Shown here in pieces: positions 22,592 to 33,832 of a stretch of DNA of 64,000 nucleotides. The position numbers were made by a program, and so were the translations under genes. Each line of letters opens with the position of its first letter. The stretch's first letter is position 1. Below the pieces are notes generated by a model, which ran no database searches, had not been told where the DNA came from, and saw nothing but the letters and a program-made list of their open reading frames with translations. The DNA is from Purshia tridentata (taxonomy: Eukaryota; Streptophyta; Magnoliopsida; Rosales; Rosaceae). The DNA lies in NCBI GenBank assembly GCA_003254885.1, contig QANT01004580.1:1-64000 (forward strand). Reading direction: 5' to 3'.

Positions 22592-23561
22592 ATGCATGTT
22601 ATCAATCTTTGAATTTCTGGGTTTGAAGTTTGTGAATTGTGTGTTTATATGTGTTTCTGTGAACTGTAAAATACTTTTTGGAGTGTAAAATATCATGCCC
22701 ACACTGAATGGAAGAAAAAAGACATGAAGCTTAGGAAGAGTCCCTATATGTTCTTGCAAGGACCATTGTGAAATATAGGAGGCTTTCCCTCTTCAAACAC
22801 AAATATCTTAACCGTGATGAATAAACTGAGAAAACAACGTCTCTTGCAAATGCATGTTTACTTTGGCTTTCCAAATTTGATTAAAATATAAGCTTGGTCG
22901 GTGAATACCAAATATGAGATAATATATATAAGAAGTGCGTGGAAGCTTTTTGAGGTGCCTTGGGGTTGCGGTATTTTTTTGGCATGACATTTGGCATTGT
23001 CGGCAATTCAATAATGAATTAGCTAATCCTCAGCCGTCGGCCCAACCAATAGCAAAACAAGCAAAACAACCTCTCGTCCATAATGTTTCGTCCAGACAAT
23101 TCGTTTCGCCCAGTTATTTTGAGTCTCTCGGCTAGCCATTAGCTGAGTGTACTACTGCAATGCTTATCAATCCACCTCATTCTCATTTTATTTTTATCTC
23201 ACTCCAAGCTCATTTACAGTTTGTCCTCCACTCAAGTAACCCATCATTAGTTATCTACCAGTTTTTTATTTTATTTATTTTATTTGGCTTTGATTTCAGA
23301 TTTCTTTTCTCCCTTGGTGCCCAAGTATCTGCTAATGAGTCCAAAGGGAAGATCGAGGACCTCAGATTTGACTTGACTTTCAACATGTAATTTGGACTTG
23401 ACTACTTAAGATTTTCAACATGTACCACAGAAGAGGCGACTTTTTTTGACCAAGTAGAAGAGAATTGGACTTGGAATTGTGTGGAAAAGTAAATAAATTT
23501 AAGACTGGTAGAAAGCATCTAATAATAATTAGGGGCTCGCAAGTTAGCATCCCTCTGCCCC
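22592..23561. other. Spacer of the UGT tandem array
   Basis: The 3' flank of copy B followed by the promoter block of copy C. Both recur around copies C and D. No separate gene is supported. Confidence 0.5.
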
Positions 23562-23569
23562 TATAAATA
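23562..23569 (+). promoter_or_regulatory. TATA box, UGT85 copy C
   Basis: TATAAATA in the context CCCCTATAAATAATCTACG, 55 bp upstream of the ATG at 23625. Confidence 0.55.
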
Positions 23570-23624
23570 ATCTACGATATTAGTTGTACTAATGCAAACA
23601 CATTGCATACACAAAATCCAAGAC

Positions 23625-25583
23625 ATGGGTTCCACTGTAGAAGCTAATAAGCCTCATGCTGTTTGCATTCCAGCTCCATCTCAAAGCCACATAAAGGCCA
23701 TGCTCAAATTTGCAAAGCTCCTCCACCATAAAGGCTTCCATATAACCTTTGTGAACACTGAGTTCAACCACAAGCGCTTTCTTAGATCACTAGGCCCCAA
23801 CTCCCTCGATGGCTTGCCCGATTTTCGGTTCGAAGCCATCCCTGATGGCCTTCCAGATTCAGATGAAGATGCCACCCAAGACGTCACTTTGGTTACTGAT
23901 GCCGCCCGAAAAAACTACTTCTTGCCTCCATTTCGTGACCTCCTGGTAAAACTCAACCGCTCGGCAACAACTTCTCCTTTGGGCAATACGAATCCTTCGG
24001 TGAGTTGCATAGTTTCAGATGGTTTCATGTCGATCTTCACCGTCACAGCTGCTCGAGAAATTGGAGTCCCCATCGCACTGCTCTACACTGTCGCTGCATG
24101 CACCGTCATGGCGTGTAAACAGTTTCGGGCTTTAATCGAAAAAGGACTTGCACCACTCAAAGGTACACTTATGCGAAGGACTAGACACCAAGTTGCTCGA
24201 TCAATATTTATTCCTTATGTGAACGACTTTGCTAATAAAAAACTATTACTTAGAAGAATTAATTATTATTTGCTTAATTTTGTGATTATTTCTTTATGTT
24301 AATATATATATATATATATATTACTAATTGGATACTTTTGCATGTAGATGAGAGCTGTTTGAAAAATGGATTTTTGGACACGGTCATAGATTGGATTCCG
24401 GGAATGAAAAACATTAGCCTCAAGGATCTTCCAACCTTATTCCGAACCACAGATCCCAATGACATCATGTTTAACTTCATTATGGAAACATTTGACAAAA
24501 TTGAAGAAGCTTCAGCACTTGTTATAACAACTTTTGATGTGTTGGAGCCACAAGTTTTGGATGCTCTCTCAGCTATGGCGCTTACACGGGTTTATACCGT
24601 TGGCCCTCTCCAGCTACTTATCGATCATATTCCACAAAACCCAGCTTTGAATTCTATAGGGTACAGTTTGTGGAAAGAAGAAACTGAGTGTCTCCAATGG
24701 CTAGACTCTCAGTCCCCAAATTCAGTTGTTTATGTCAATTTTGGGAGCATAACGGTCATGACACCACAACAGCTTGTTGAGTTTGGCTGGGGACTTGCAA
24801 ATACCAAGCTTCCTTTCTTTTGGGTTATTAGGCCTGATTTGGTTGTTGGGGGATCATCAATTTTGCCACATGATTTTGAAATCGAGACTAAAGAAAGAGG
24901 TCTAATAGCGAGTTGGTGCCCACAAGAGCAAGTCCTTAACCATCCTTCGGTTNAATGTTAATGTCCTTTATGTCCTTACTGTTATGTTTTCTAATATTTT
25001 TCATTTAGGATAATCTAGTCATTTTGTATAGAACTTGATGAAAGGCTGTGGTGAATCCACATCACCCTTGATGTAAGAAATCAGGTTCTTTAGGTTATCT
25101 TTCTTTTGCTTTTTTCAAGGTGATGTAAGAACAATATATCTGAGTTAGTGAGGTGAGCCGCAGCTGCCACACTCTCAACCAGGTTTCAATCTTTCTCCCA
25201 TTAATCCAAATCTATTTATCTTAGCTACACAACCTTGTGTCAAATCCTTTGAAATTCCAAGTTTTTTAACTCACTGTGGATGGAATTCAACCATTGAGAG
25301 TTTGACAGCTGGAGTGCCTATGCTTTGTTGGCCTTTCTTTTCTGATCAGCAAACCAATTGCTACTATACTTGCAATGAATGGGGAGTTGGCATGGAGATT
25401 AACAATGATGTCAAGAGAGATGATGTGGAGAAGCTTGTGTTAGAGTTAATGAAGGGAGAGAAGGGTAAGAAAATGAAAAATAAGGCCATGGAGTGGAAGA
25501 AACTAGCTCAAGAAGCCACTGCTCCGCATGGTTCTTCATCCAAAAACCTAGACAATCTAGTGAATCAAGTGCTATTAAGCTAG
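23625..25583 (+). pseudogene. UGT85 copy C, interrupted in the PSPG box
   Basis: Exon 1 is 23625..24162 and exon 2 starts at 24348. The frame is open through catalytic His and Asp and into the donor box as far as LNHPSV (24951). There about 310 bp of foreign sequence follow, beginning next to an ambiguous base (n at 24953). The gene resumes at about 25262 with FLTHCGWNS and runs open to the stop at 25581-25583. Two or so codons of the box (GG) are lost at the break. Without the insert it would be about the same length as copy B and has the canonical HCGWNS. As it stands it is broken; the n means misassembly at the junction cannot be excluded. Confidence 0.85.
24956..25259. mobile_element. LTR-like insert in UGT copy C (uncertain)
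   Basis: About 304 bp absent from paralogues B, D and E. It starts TG and ends CA, as LTRs do. It has no coding capacity and no matching second copy in the window. Target duplications cannot be read because of the n at 24953 and a small loss of host sequence. It could be a solo LTR of a small retroelement or another kind of insert. Its age is younger than the B/C/D duplication, or it was lost from the others. Confidence 0.35.
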
Positions 25584-26067
25584 ATGCATGTTTATCAATC
25601 TGAATTATTGTAGTCGACCCACAATATCTTTAATTGTATAATGTGGGCTTTCCTTTTGGGCTTTTAATGCGTTTACTTTTTCGACCAAAAAAAAAAAACT
25701 AAAAACCTTGACGTTTTTGGAAATATCACTATCCATTTTATCCTAAAAATTCATTATAGGATGTAATCAGTTGAACAGCTTTGTCGTGAATAACTGTATG
25801 AAACATGTACTCAATGATCATCACCACACTGAATGGAAGAAAAAAGACATGAAGCTTAGGAAGAGTCCCTCCATAGAGTATATGTTCTTGCAAGTACCAT
25901 TGTGAAATATAGGAGGCTCTCCCTCTTCCAACACATATATCTTAATCGTGATGAATAAACTGAGAAAAAATCGTCTCTTCCAAAGTTCCAAATGTATGTT
26001 TACTTTGGCTTTCCAAATGTTTGATTAAAATATAAGATTGGTCGGTGAATACCAAATATGAGAGAAT

Positions 26068-26826
26068 TGTTGGATAAAAAAATCGTTTGGGAATTAAAAC
26101 CAAATTCCCACCGTCACGCAACAAGTAATAAATTCGATGAAAAAGAAAAATAATAATCAAAGCCAAGAAGAAGATAAACAGATAAACAAGCACATACAAT
26201 TACACCGAGATTTTATGAGGTTCGGCAAAATCCTGCCTACATCCCCGGGAGAGATCTCCGTTCTTCACTATGAGAATAAACAAGTACAAGATTACAACTG
26301 GACTAAATCACATAACCCAATCCCCAAATCCCTTGTACACTCTCTCTCAATGTGTTTACCAAGAACCCTAGTTCTCTCACCCAAGATTAATTACCTAATC
26401 TTGATCTCACCATCTAGATTGTGTGTCTCCCAAGAACTCTCAAGACTAGCTCTCTAAATTCAGAGTCTATCTCGTTCTCTCTCTTTTCCTAGGGCCTAAA
26501 GGTCCTATTTATACACAATAGGCCTTTAGAAACCAAACCCAATTGAAGTAGGAAGCCTAAAACCCCCTAAAACTAGGAAAAAACACGGAGGATCACGTGT
26601 AGGACCGGTCCTCCAGCAGCTTGGCAGCCCAAAAACCATACAACGCCTCTGTAGGACCGATCCCATGACCATAGGACCGGTCCTCTGGGGCGTTTCTTAG
26701 AAATTCTTCATCTTTTGGACGCTCCACCTGAGCACGAACCTCCTACAACCTTCCTAACTTTAACCAAACCTCTAAGGACACTTCCATGGCCTTGAAACAC
26801 CTCCAAATGAGAGCCAAAACACAACA
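26068..26826. mobile_element. Solo LTR of an LTR retrotransposon, 759 bp
   Basis: Starts TGTTGG and ends ACAACA, flanked by a 5-bp target duplication AGAAT at 26063-26067 and 26827-26831. The paralogous flank of copy B (near 22920) reads straight through the site, confirming the borders. It contains a TATTTATA-type box near 26508. No internal retroelement genes are present, so it is the product of LTR-LTR recombination. The family was not assigned (Copia-like ends and size). It was inserted after the UGT tandem duplication. Confidence 0.85.
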
Positions 26827-27400
26827 AGAATATATATAAGAAGTGCGTGGAAGCTTTTTGAGGTGCCTTTGACGTGGCTTTGTTTTGGGTTGCGGTATTT
26901 TCTTGGCATGACATTTGGCATCGTTGGCAATTAACGTACCAAAACAAGCAAAACAACCTCTCGCTCATCTGCTCAATAATTTGTTTGACAACAAAGAGTC
27001 CTTTGGCTATTTTCTTGACATTTTTATTATTTTTATTATTTTGGCTTTGATTTCAGATTTATTTCTCCCTTGGTGCCTACCTATCTGCATATAAGTCCAA
27101 AGTGAAGATCGAGGACCACAGATTCACTATTAATTTGGACTTGACTACTTAAAATTTTCAACATGTACCACAGAAGAGAATTCGACTTGGACTTGTGTAG
27201 AAAAGTAAAAAAAGACAAAACTGGTAGAAAGCATCTAATTAACGGCGGAGATCGAATGTCATATATATATATATATATATATTTAACCTTTAAATCTTAA
27301 GATAAGTTCCTGGCCAAAAAAAAAAATTCTTTATATAATAACTTCACGTAAGTTAGATCTGTACGTACTACAAAAAAAAGGATCTCCATCCCTCTGCCCC

Positions 27401-27408
27401 TATAAATA
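27401..27408 (+). promoter_or_regulatory. TATA box, UGT85 copy D
   Basis: TATAAATA, 59 bp upstream of the ATG at 27468, after the same CTGCCCC context as copy C. Confidence 0.55.
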
Positions 27409-27467
27409 ATCTACGTACGATATTAGTTTTGCAAATGCAAACACATTGCACACCCAAAATCAAAGAC

Positions 27468-29190
27468 ATGAGTTCCACTGTAGAAGCTAATAAGCCTCAT
27501 GCTGTTTGCATTCCAGTTCCAGCTCAAAGCCACATAAAGGCAATGCTCAAACTTGCAAAGCTCCTCCACCATAAAGGCTTCCATATAACCTTTGTGAACA
27601 CTGAGTTCAACCACAAACGCTTTCTTAGATCTCTAGGCCCCAACTCCCTCGATGGCTTGCCCGATTTTCAATTTGAATCCATCCCAGATGGCCTTCCAGA
27701 TTCAGATAAAGATGCCACCCAAGACGTCACTTTGATTGCTGATGCCGTCCGAAAAAACTACTTCTTGCCTCCATTTCGTGACCTCCTGGTAAAACTCAAC
27801 CGTGCAGCAACAACTCCTTTGGGCAATACGAATCCTCCGGTGAGTTGCATAGTTTCAGATGGTTTCATGTCGATCTTCACCGTCACAGCTGCTAGAGAAA
27901 TTGGAGTCCCCATCGCACTGCTCTACACTGTCGCTGCATGCACCGTCATGGCGTTGAAACAGTTTCGGGCTTTACTCGAAAAAGGACTTGCACCACTCAA
28001 AGGTACACTGATCATCATGTGAAGGACTAGAGACCAGTTATTATATATATATATACATAATGAAGGACTAGACACCAGTTATTATATATCTATATGTTTG
28101 TACTTTACAAATTACAGTTGCTCAATATTTATTCCTCATGTTAACGACTTTGCTAAAAATTATTACTTAAAGGAATTAATTATTATTTGCTTAATTTTGT
28201 TATTATTTCTTTATGTGGATATATTACTAATTGGATACTTTAAATTTGCATGTAGATGAGAGCTGTTCGAAAAATGGGTTTTTGGACACGATCATAGATT
28301 GGATTCCGGGAATGAAAAACATTAGCCTCAAGGATCTTCCGACCTTCTTCCGAACCACAGATCCCAATGACATCTTGTTTAACTTCATCATGGAAACATT
28401 TGACAGAATTGAAGAAGCTTCAGCACTTGTTATAACAACTTTTGATGTGTTGGAGCCACAAGTTTTGGATGCTCTCTCAGCTATGGCGCTTACACGGGTT
28501 TATACCGTTGGCCCTCTCCAGCTACTTATCGATCATATTCCACAAAACCCAGCTTTGAATTCTATAGGGTACAGTTTGTGGAAAGAAGAAACTGATTGTA
28601 TCGAATGGCTAGACTCTAAGCCCCCAAATTCAGTTGTTTATGTCAATTTTGGGAGCATAACGGTCATGACACCACAACAGCTTGTTGAGTTTGGCTGGGG
28701 ACTTGCAAATACCAAGCTTCCTTTCTTTTGGGTTATTAGGCCTGATTTGGTTGTTGGGGAATCATCAATTTTGCCACCTGAATTTGAAACCGAGACTAAA
28801 GAAAGAGGTCTAATAGCGAGTTAACGGTGCCCACAAGAGCAAGTCCTTAACCATCCTTCGGTTGGTGGCTTTTTAACTCACAGTGGGTGGAATTCAACCA
28901 TTGAGAGTTTGACAGCTGGAGTGCCTATGCTTTGTTGGCCATTCTTTGCTGATCAGCAAACCAATTGCTACTATACTTGCACTGAATGGGGGGTTGGCAT
29001 GGAGATAAACAATGATGTCAAGAGAGATGATGTGGAGGAGCTTGTGTTAGAGTTAATGGAGGGAGAGAAGGGTAAGAAAATGAAAAATAAGGCCATGGAG
29101 TGGAAGAATCTAGCTGAAGAAGCCACTGCTCCGCATGGTTCTTCATCCAAAAACCTAGACAATCTAGTGAATCAAGTGCTATTAAGCTAG
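27468..29190 (+). pseudogene. UGT85 copy D, one in-frame stop at the PSPG box
   Basis: Exons 27468..28002 and 28256..29190 with normal splice sites. The copy is complete and in frame except for three extra bases after 28821 (aac relative to copies B, C and E). These turn the Trp that opens the PSPG donor box into a stop (TAA, 28822-28824) followed by Arg. The frame is then open to the normal stop at 29188-29190, with HSGWNS and FFADQ intact. The protein would end just before the donor-binding box and should be inactive. Because the insertion is a single triplet and nothing else is damaged, it is either very young or a sequencing error. It is otherwise close to copies B and C. Confidence 0.88.
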
Positions 29191-29547
29191 ATGCATGTTA
29201 TGCTTAATAAAACATGCATGGTTTGTTAAGTATTTGTAATTTGTTGGTGTTGTTAATTTGTTGTTATTATTCGTCTTTATATATATAACTAGAAAAATCA
29301 TGTACTGCAAGATCGATGTACTTGGGAATCAATGTTCTTTCTCTAATATTAGGAAATTAAGGTTCAAAAATACATTATACATTTCTAATAAACAACTTGG
29401 ATTAGAAACCAGATCGATGAATTGCCAAAAATATTTTAGAGATATACATATATACCTTCCATAGGTGCATAACTTGCATATATATGTAGGCAAAATGTAT
29501 ATAAATATATATAAATAAATAAATATATATATATATATATAAAATAA

Positions 29548-29810
29548 GGCTTTATTATGGGATTCCCACCAACTTCTAATTTGTGAGATCCCCTTGTGAA
29601 GCCCACACAAGTCGTTTGTAATCTATCCTAACTATTCATTTATTACATCTTTATTGATTGATCATCTTTACAAAAAATTAGTCAAATCGAAAATTATTTG
29701 TCTATCTAACTTTGATCAAACAAATAGACGGTTTTCTCGAAAATATTTTTGATTCATCTATTTATTTGATAAAATTTAGATAGTCAAATGTTTGATCAAA
29801 GTTATATCAC
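29548..29810. mobile_element. Decayed foldback element (same family as 13921 and 44421)
   Basis: Recognisable left arm (AAGGCTTTATTATGGGATTC.., then GATCCCCTTGTG, then the TCTAACTTTGATCAAACAAA segment), followed by only a short, diverged inverted arm (about 29755-29810). It is more diverged than the other two and appears to lack the second left arm. Confidence 0.65.
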
Positions 29811-31328
29811 ATTCTTATTTTGATTGACTAGTAATGGGACAAAAAATTATGTAGTTATATATCTATTTCTCTTATTACGTGTTAAATTATTATGGGACAA
29901 TAAATATGTATTCTTTACATAAATATTTTACTACTAAAAATGATACGTGAAAGGTTACATGTATAAATAACGTGTATACAATCCTATAAGCTTACAAATT
30001 AATTAAATTAATATGGGGATTTTTCAATTTTATTTTTGTTGCCATAAGGCTTTTTAATATGAATTATTGTAGACCCATAATATGTTTAATTTTATTTTAT
30101 TCTCGACCTCATCCTGGCCTACTGAGTCCTGATAGCTAGCTATAATATTTGAGCGGTAGTGGATGTTTTCGCAACCTTTATATTTTTGGCAGTATGTTTG
30201 GCGGTGCGGTTATGCATCAGCCTCACCAACGTGATATGAATTGATTAATTAATGATTCCAGCATATTTATTGGTGACAGTTGCCAATCGAATCAACCAGA
30301 CATAATCAATCCCTTTGGTTATCAAATTGAAGACACAAAAGCTACTTTGAACAAGTTTTAAATCAGACTCTTCTTTCTTAATGAAAAACAAAATAAAGCT
30401 ACTTCTGAGCATATATATATATACATATATTACTCTTTCTTAAGATTCTTCTTTCCTGGAGATCAAGGCAGCAAAACAAATCTTAGTCCACATGCATATT
30501 GATCAGATTTCTGCTCCTGATGCTCAGAGCCTCAGAGTCAGACCTGCAGATTGGCCATCAAGCCCATCATTTCACGTCTTATTGCTGAAATTAGGTGAGC
30601 TCACACAACCACCAAATTTAATTCCATTTCATATATGATTGCTAACAAATGGGCCCTCACCCCAATAATTGCAACTCATTATTGAGCCGAACAATCTTCT
30701 GCCTTTTGGAGAGGCGGTCATTATTTTGATGCTAATCGATCCATCTGTTTTTTTTTATGGAGAACTTTTAGGAATGATAGCCAGCCTCAAATGTATGAGA
30801 AATTTTTTTTTCATAAAACAGTTTTATATATGGGTGTAATTAATGAAAGAAGCTAAATATACACACATAAAATGTACGTATAATTAAGACAATCTCATAA
30901 TTTTTTTACCATATATAGTTATCATATATAGGAAGATTCTTCTCTCTTAAAAAAAAAGATACGAAACGGGTGCAAAAGAAGCAACAACATTTACTCTAAA
31001 ACATAGCGTTACGTTTTAGCTATTTCTATTTTCGCATTTTTTTTGCTGTTTTTTTCCGCATGAGAGAATGATCCATATATAGGATACTTGGTACTTCCAT
31101 TAATTAGTCAGACATTAGATGCAAATTTTTAGCTTCTTGATTGATTTATTGACAGTTATAGCTTTTAGTTGGGCTAATACATAGCTACATCCGTATAACA
31201 ATGAAAGATAAGTATTTAAGTATTGGTAACAAATTAATATCCAATCCAATTACTTTTTAAGGCAATGACTAAAGACAAACCGATCGAACCGATCGAGCAT
31301 AGGGTTTCTAGCTTTAAACAATAAGAAG
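29811..31328. other. Intergenic, no gene recognised
   Basis: AT-rich non-coding sequence with several TATA-type microsatellites (for example 30412-30430). No gene, RNA gene or clear transposon was seen. Confidence 0.45.
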
Positions 31329-31903
31329 ATGGGTCGACTTTTCTTTTCTTTTTTGGAAAACGTGACTTTCATAGAAAACGGGGCAAGCCCAAGAAATACA
31401 ATGATCAGTGTCCACTATCCGAGGGGAGGGGAGTGCAACAGAGGCAACAGCCAAAACAAGCCAAAACAAAAACAGGCCAAACGTGAGGCCCAAACCCAGC
31501 CACCAACGAGGGAAAACCCAAGGAGGCAGAGAGAGAGCCAAAATTTAGCTTAGAGGGCAAGGCAAGCCATCGCGAGATAGAACATGGATCAAGGAGGATG
31601 GGGGTTGGTTAACCCAAATTGAGGGGCGGCACATCCTCCACAGAACTAGCTAGTGTGGAGCATGAGAGCACGGGCAAGTTGGACCTTGAGAAAGACAGGA
31701 TAGAGAACCCAATTGTTTTGAGATAGCATTGATAATGATCCGAGAGTCAGACTCAATAGTAATACTACGATCAGGATACTTGAGGGCCAGATCAATGGCG
31801 GCACGCGCTGGCGTCAATCATGATTCCGAGGCACTCATTTGTGGAGGAGGACCAAGAAGCATCAAAATTCAGTTTTAGGTGTCCTGGAAAATGGGTCAAC
31901 TTT
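31329..31903 (-). mobile_element. 5'-truncated LINE with RNase H-like 3' end
   Basis: On the minus strand about 31550-31880 reads, in pieces, like the C-terminal RNase H-like (RVT_3) domain of plant L1-type LINEs: KLNFDASW, then IESDSRIIINAI, then PPSSLIHVLSRDGLPCP near the end. A 3' untranslated stretch follows to 31342. Flanking 13-bp direct repeats ATGGGTCGACTTT (31329-31341) and ATGGGTCAACTTT (31891-31903) differ by one base and look like a target-site duplication. The frame is broken several times. Only the last 550 bp of the element are present. Confidence 0.75.
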
Positions 31904-32129
31904 GTTCTCTTAGCTCTTCTTCCTAATAAACTTTAATTACTTTTATCTTCGCGTGGCTAGTAATTAAGAAGTCGTGATGAAGTAGATGATGCCTTGTTGT
32001 CTTGAATCTTCATCCATCACGTGATTTTCTTTGTAGAGATATTTGTTGGCTAGCGATATATAATATATATAGGATGAGAGAAGAGGTGTCGTGCACTAAT
32101 GAAAAAAAAATTCATCATGAGTGATATTA

Positions 32130-32680
32130 TAGGCAGTGGTGGAGCTAGAATTCTCATTTAGGGATCATTCTTACTGTCTTACATAATCATTGTCGCCCCA
32201 AAAATATAATCGATATGGAATATAAAATAAGTCTTTTTTAATATAAACATCAAACTTTATTCCTTTCAACCACAAACTTTATTGAAAAAAAAAACATAAT
32301 ATTCTAAATTTTGTATAAGAAAAATGTGTTTATATGTCAAGCAGTTTAATAACTCATCACAATAAATCATTTCAAGTTCAAAAACTTTTCAAATAAAGCC
32401 AAATTTTACACTAAAATAAACCACTGGTAAATAAAACAAAGGGAAGTTTAAAATAAACCACTGGCAATCATAGATAGAAGCATGATCAGATCTGATTTGG
32501 GATTATCTTTTCCCTAAAAGAAATTGTAGAAGGTTATTTTTAAAATAAAACCTACAAATTAACTATATAAAGAGGGAAGGGTGAGAAGGGTGAGCCACCT
32601 ACAAAATATAAGAAGAGGGAGAGGGTGAAGAGTCAGCTGACCCTTGTGGGCCTTAGTTGGCTCCGGCCCTGATTAGTGCT
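32130..32680. mobile_element. Possible DNA-transposon derivative
   Basis: Weak terminal similarity: GCAGTGGTGGAGCTAGAATT near 32133 and GGCTCCGGCCCTG near 32660 (inverted sense). This resembles the GTGGCGGAGCCAG ends common in plant non-autonomous elements. No target duplication was identified and it encodes nothing. Tentative. Confidence 0.3.
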
Positions 32681-33382
32681 TAAATAATTTTAAAACCCCT
32701 AATTATATATACAAATTTGTCTAAACTCTCATCCATATAGAAGTTTCTCAAAACTCCTTACTACTTACAATTCTTTTTATACAGTACTCATATTCATGTT
32801 CAAAAAGGTATAAACAATAAAAGGTCATTTACAAATAAGTCAATAAAAATTTCAATATTATAAATATCCAGTTTGTCGGCGTTTATGTTATAGTCTCGGG
32901 ACTAAATTCTAACATAACACATCCACTAAGCTCATTTTATATCCTAGAGGAGATGGTATTAAAATATAGGGATTTACCCTTATAAATTTATCCCAATTTT
33001 ATTTTCAAATGTTTTATTGACTTATTTGTAATTTGCTATATAATTAATAAAAGGGTAAAACTGAAATATTAAAACCATAAGGGGTCAAACTTTAATAGAT
33101 ATTAGTTGACTAGATAGTTTGAGAGAGACTAAGTTCTTAATACAGTGTTTTGAATAATTTCATTTGAAATGGAGGTTTTGAACCAATTAAGTTCAAAAGA
33201 AGGGTTATAAATAGTTTACATTTTAATAACTACTATGAAAGCGTTAATTGAATGAATAAAATAGTAATATATTAGTTGGAATCTTAAAAGTTGGGGGTGA
33301 TAATTGGTGCATGTGGTAACTAATTAATAGTCTAATACTCGTCATTGACTACGTAAAGTCGAAAACAAGTTTGAGTGGCTAT
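32681..33382. other. Intergenic, no gene recognised
   Basis: AT-rich sequence without coding signal. Confidence 0.45.
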
Positions 33383-33390
33383 CAAATCAA

Positions 33391-33543
33391 TAGGGGTGGG
33401 CACTTCATTCCGCTATACCGTTCCATGGTATGGTATCATTTTTGAAAATGTCCATACCATATCATACCATACCAGTTAAAAATTTATGGTATGGGATAGG
33501 TATGAGGTTCATGTCATACCATGTCATACCATGCCCACCCCTA
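33391..33543. mobile_element. hAT-type MITE, 153 bp
   Basis: Terminal inverted repeats TAGGGGTGGGCA and TGCCCACCCCTA, flanked by a perfect 8-bp duplication CAAATCAA (33383-33390 and 33544-33551). The ends and 8-bp duplication are diagnostic of hAT elements. The inside repeats ATACCAT/ATGGTAT motifs in both orientations and so can fold. Confidence 0.9.
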
Positions 33544-33761
33544 CAAATCAATATCAATATGTAGAAATTCATGGGTGATAAAGGACCATACGTATATATC
33601 TTTTTGGTATGGTGACCAAGTACTCAGACCAACCATCACTCTGAAAAGCATGTACGATAATGAAAGATTATAAGTGAAAGTAACAATAATTTCTATTAAT
33701 TACCATAATTATGATATATAAGATGCATATATATATATATATGTGTGTGTGTGTGTAGCCC

Positions 33762-33769
33762 TATAAATA
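33762..33769 (+). promoter_or_regulatory. TATA box, UGT85 copy E
   Basis: TATAAATA in the CCCTATAAATAAT context shared with copies C and D, 63 bp upstream of the ATG and directly after an AT/GT microsatellite (33727-33756). Confidence 0.55.
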
Positions 33770-33832
33770 ATATGCACGATCAAGTGTGCGAGTGCAAACA
33801 CTTTGATCGTGCATACACATTAAATTCAAGAC

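Larger units (their letters stand above)
20640..29200. repeat. Three-copy UGT85 tandem array, unit about 2.7 kb
   Basis: Start codons at 20903, 23625 and 27468. The first spacing is 2722 bp. The second is 3843 bp, but about 2.78 kb after removing the two insertions at 24956-25259 and 26068-26826. Flanks as well as genes are homologous: for example 22695-22980 with 25830-26067 plus 26827-26920, and 23280-23510 with 27050-27240. Confidence 0.85.

Noticed and set aside
26137-26457. 106-codon frame downstream of UGT copy C
   Set aside because: It lies wholly within the solo LTR at 26068-26826 and has no domain.
30440-30600. Short stretch resembling the start of a terpene synthase (R-x10-W-like)
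   Set aside because: The match is too short and no following exons or motifs were found.
33727-33756. Alternating AT/GT tract as a regulatory element of UGT copy E
   Set aside because: An ordinary microsatellite; similar TA or CA runs occur at 24302, 27259, 42977 and 48124.
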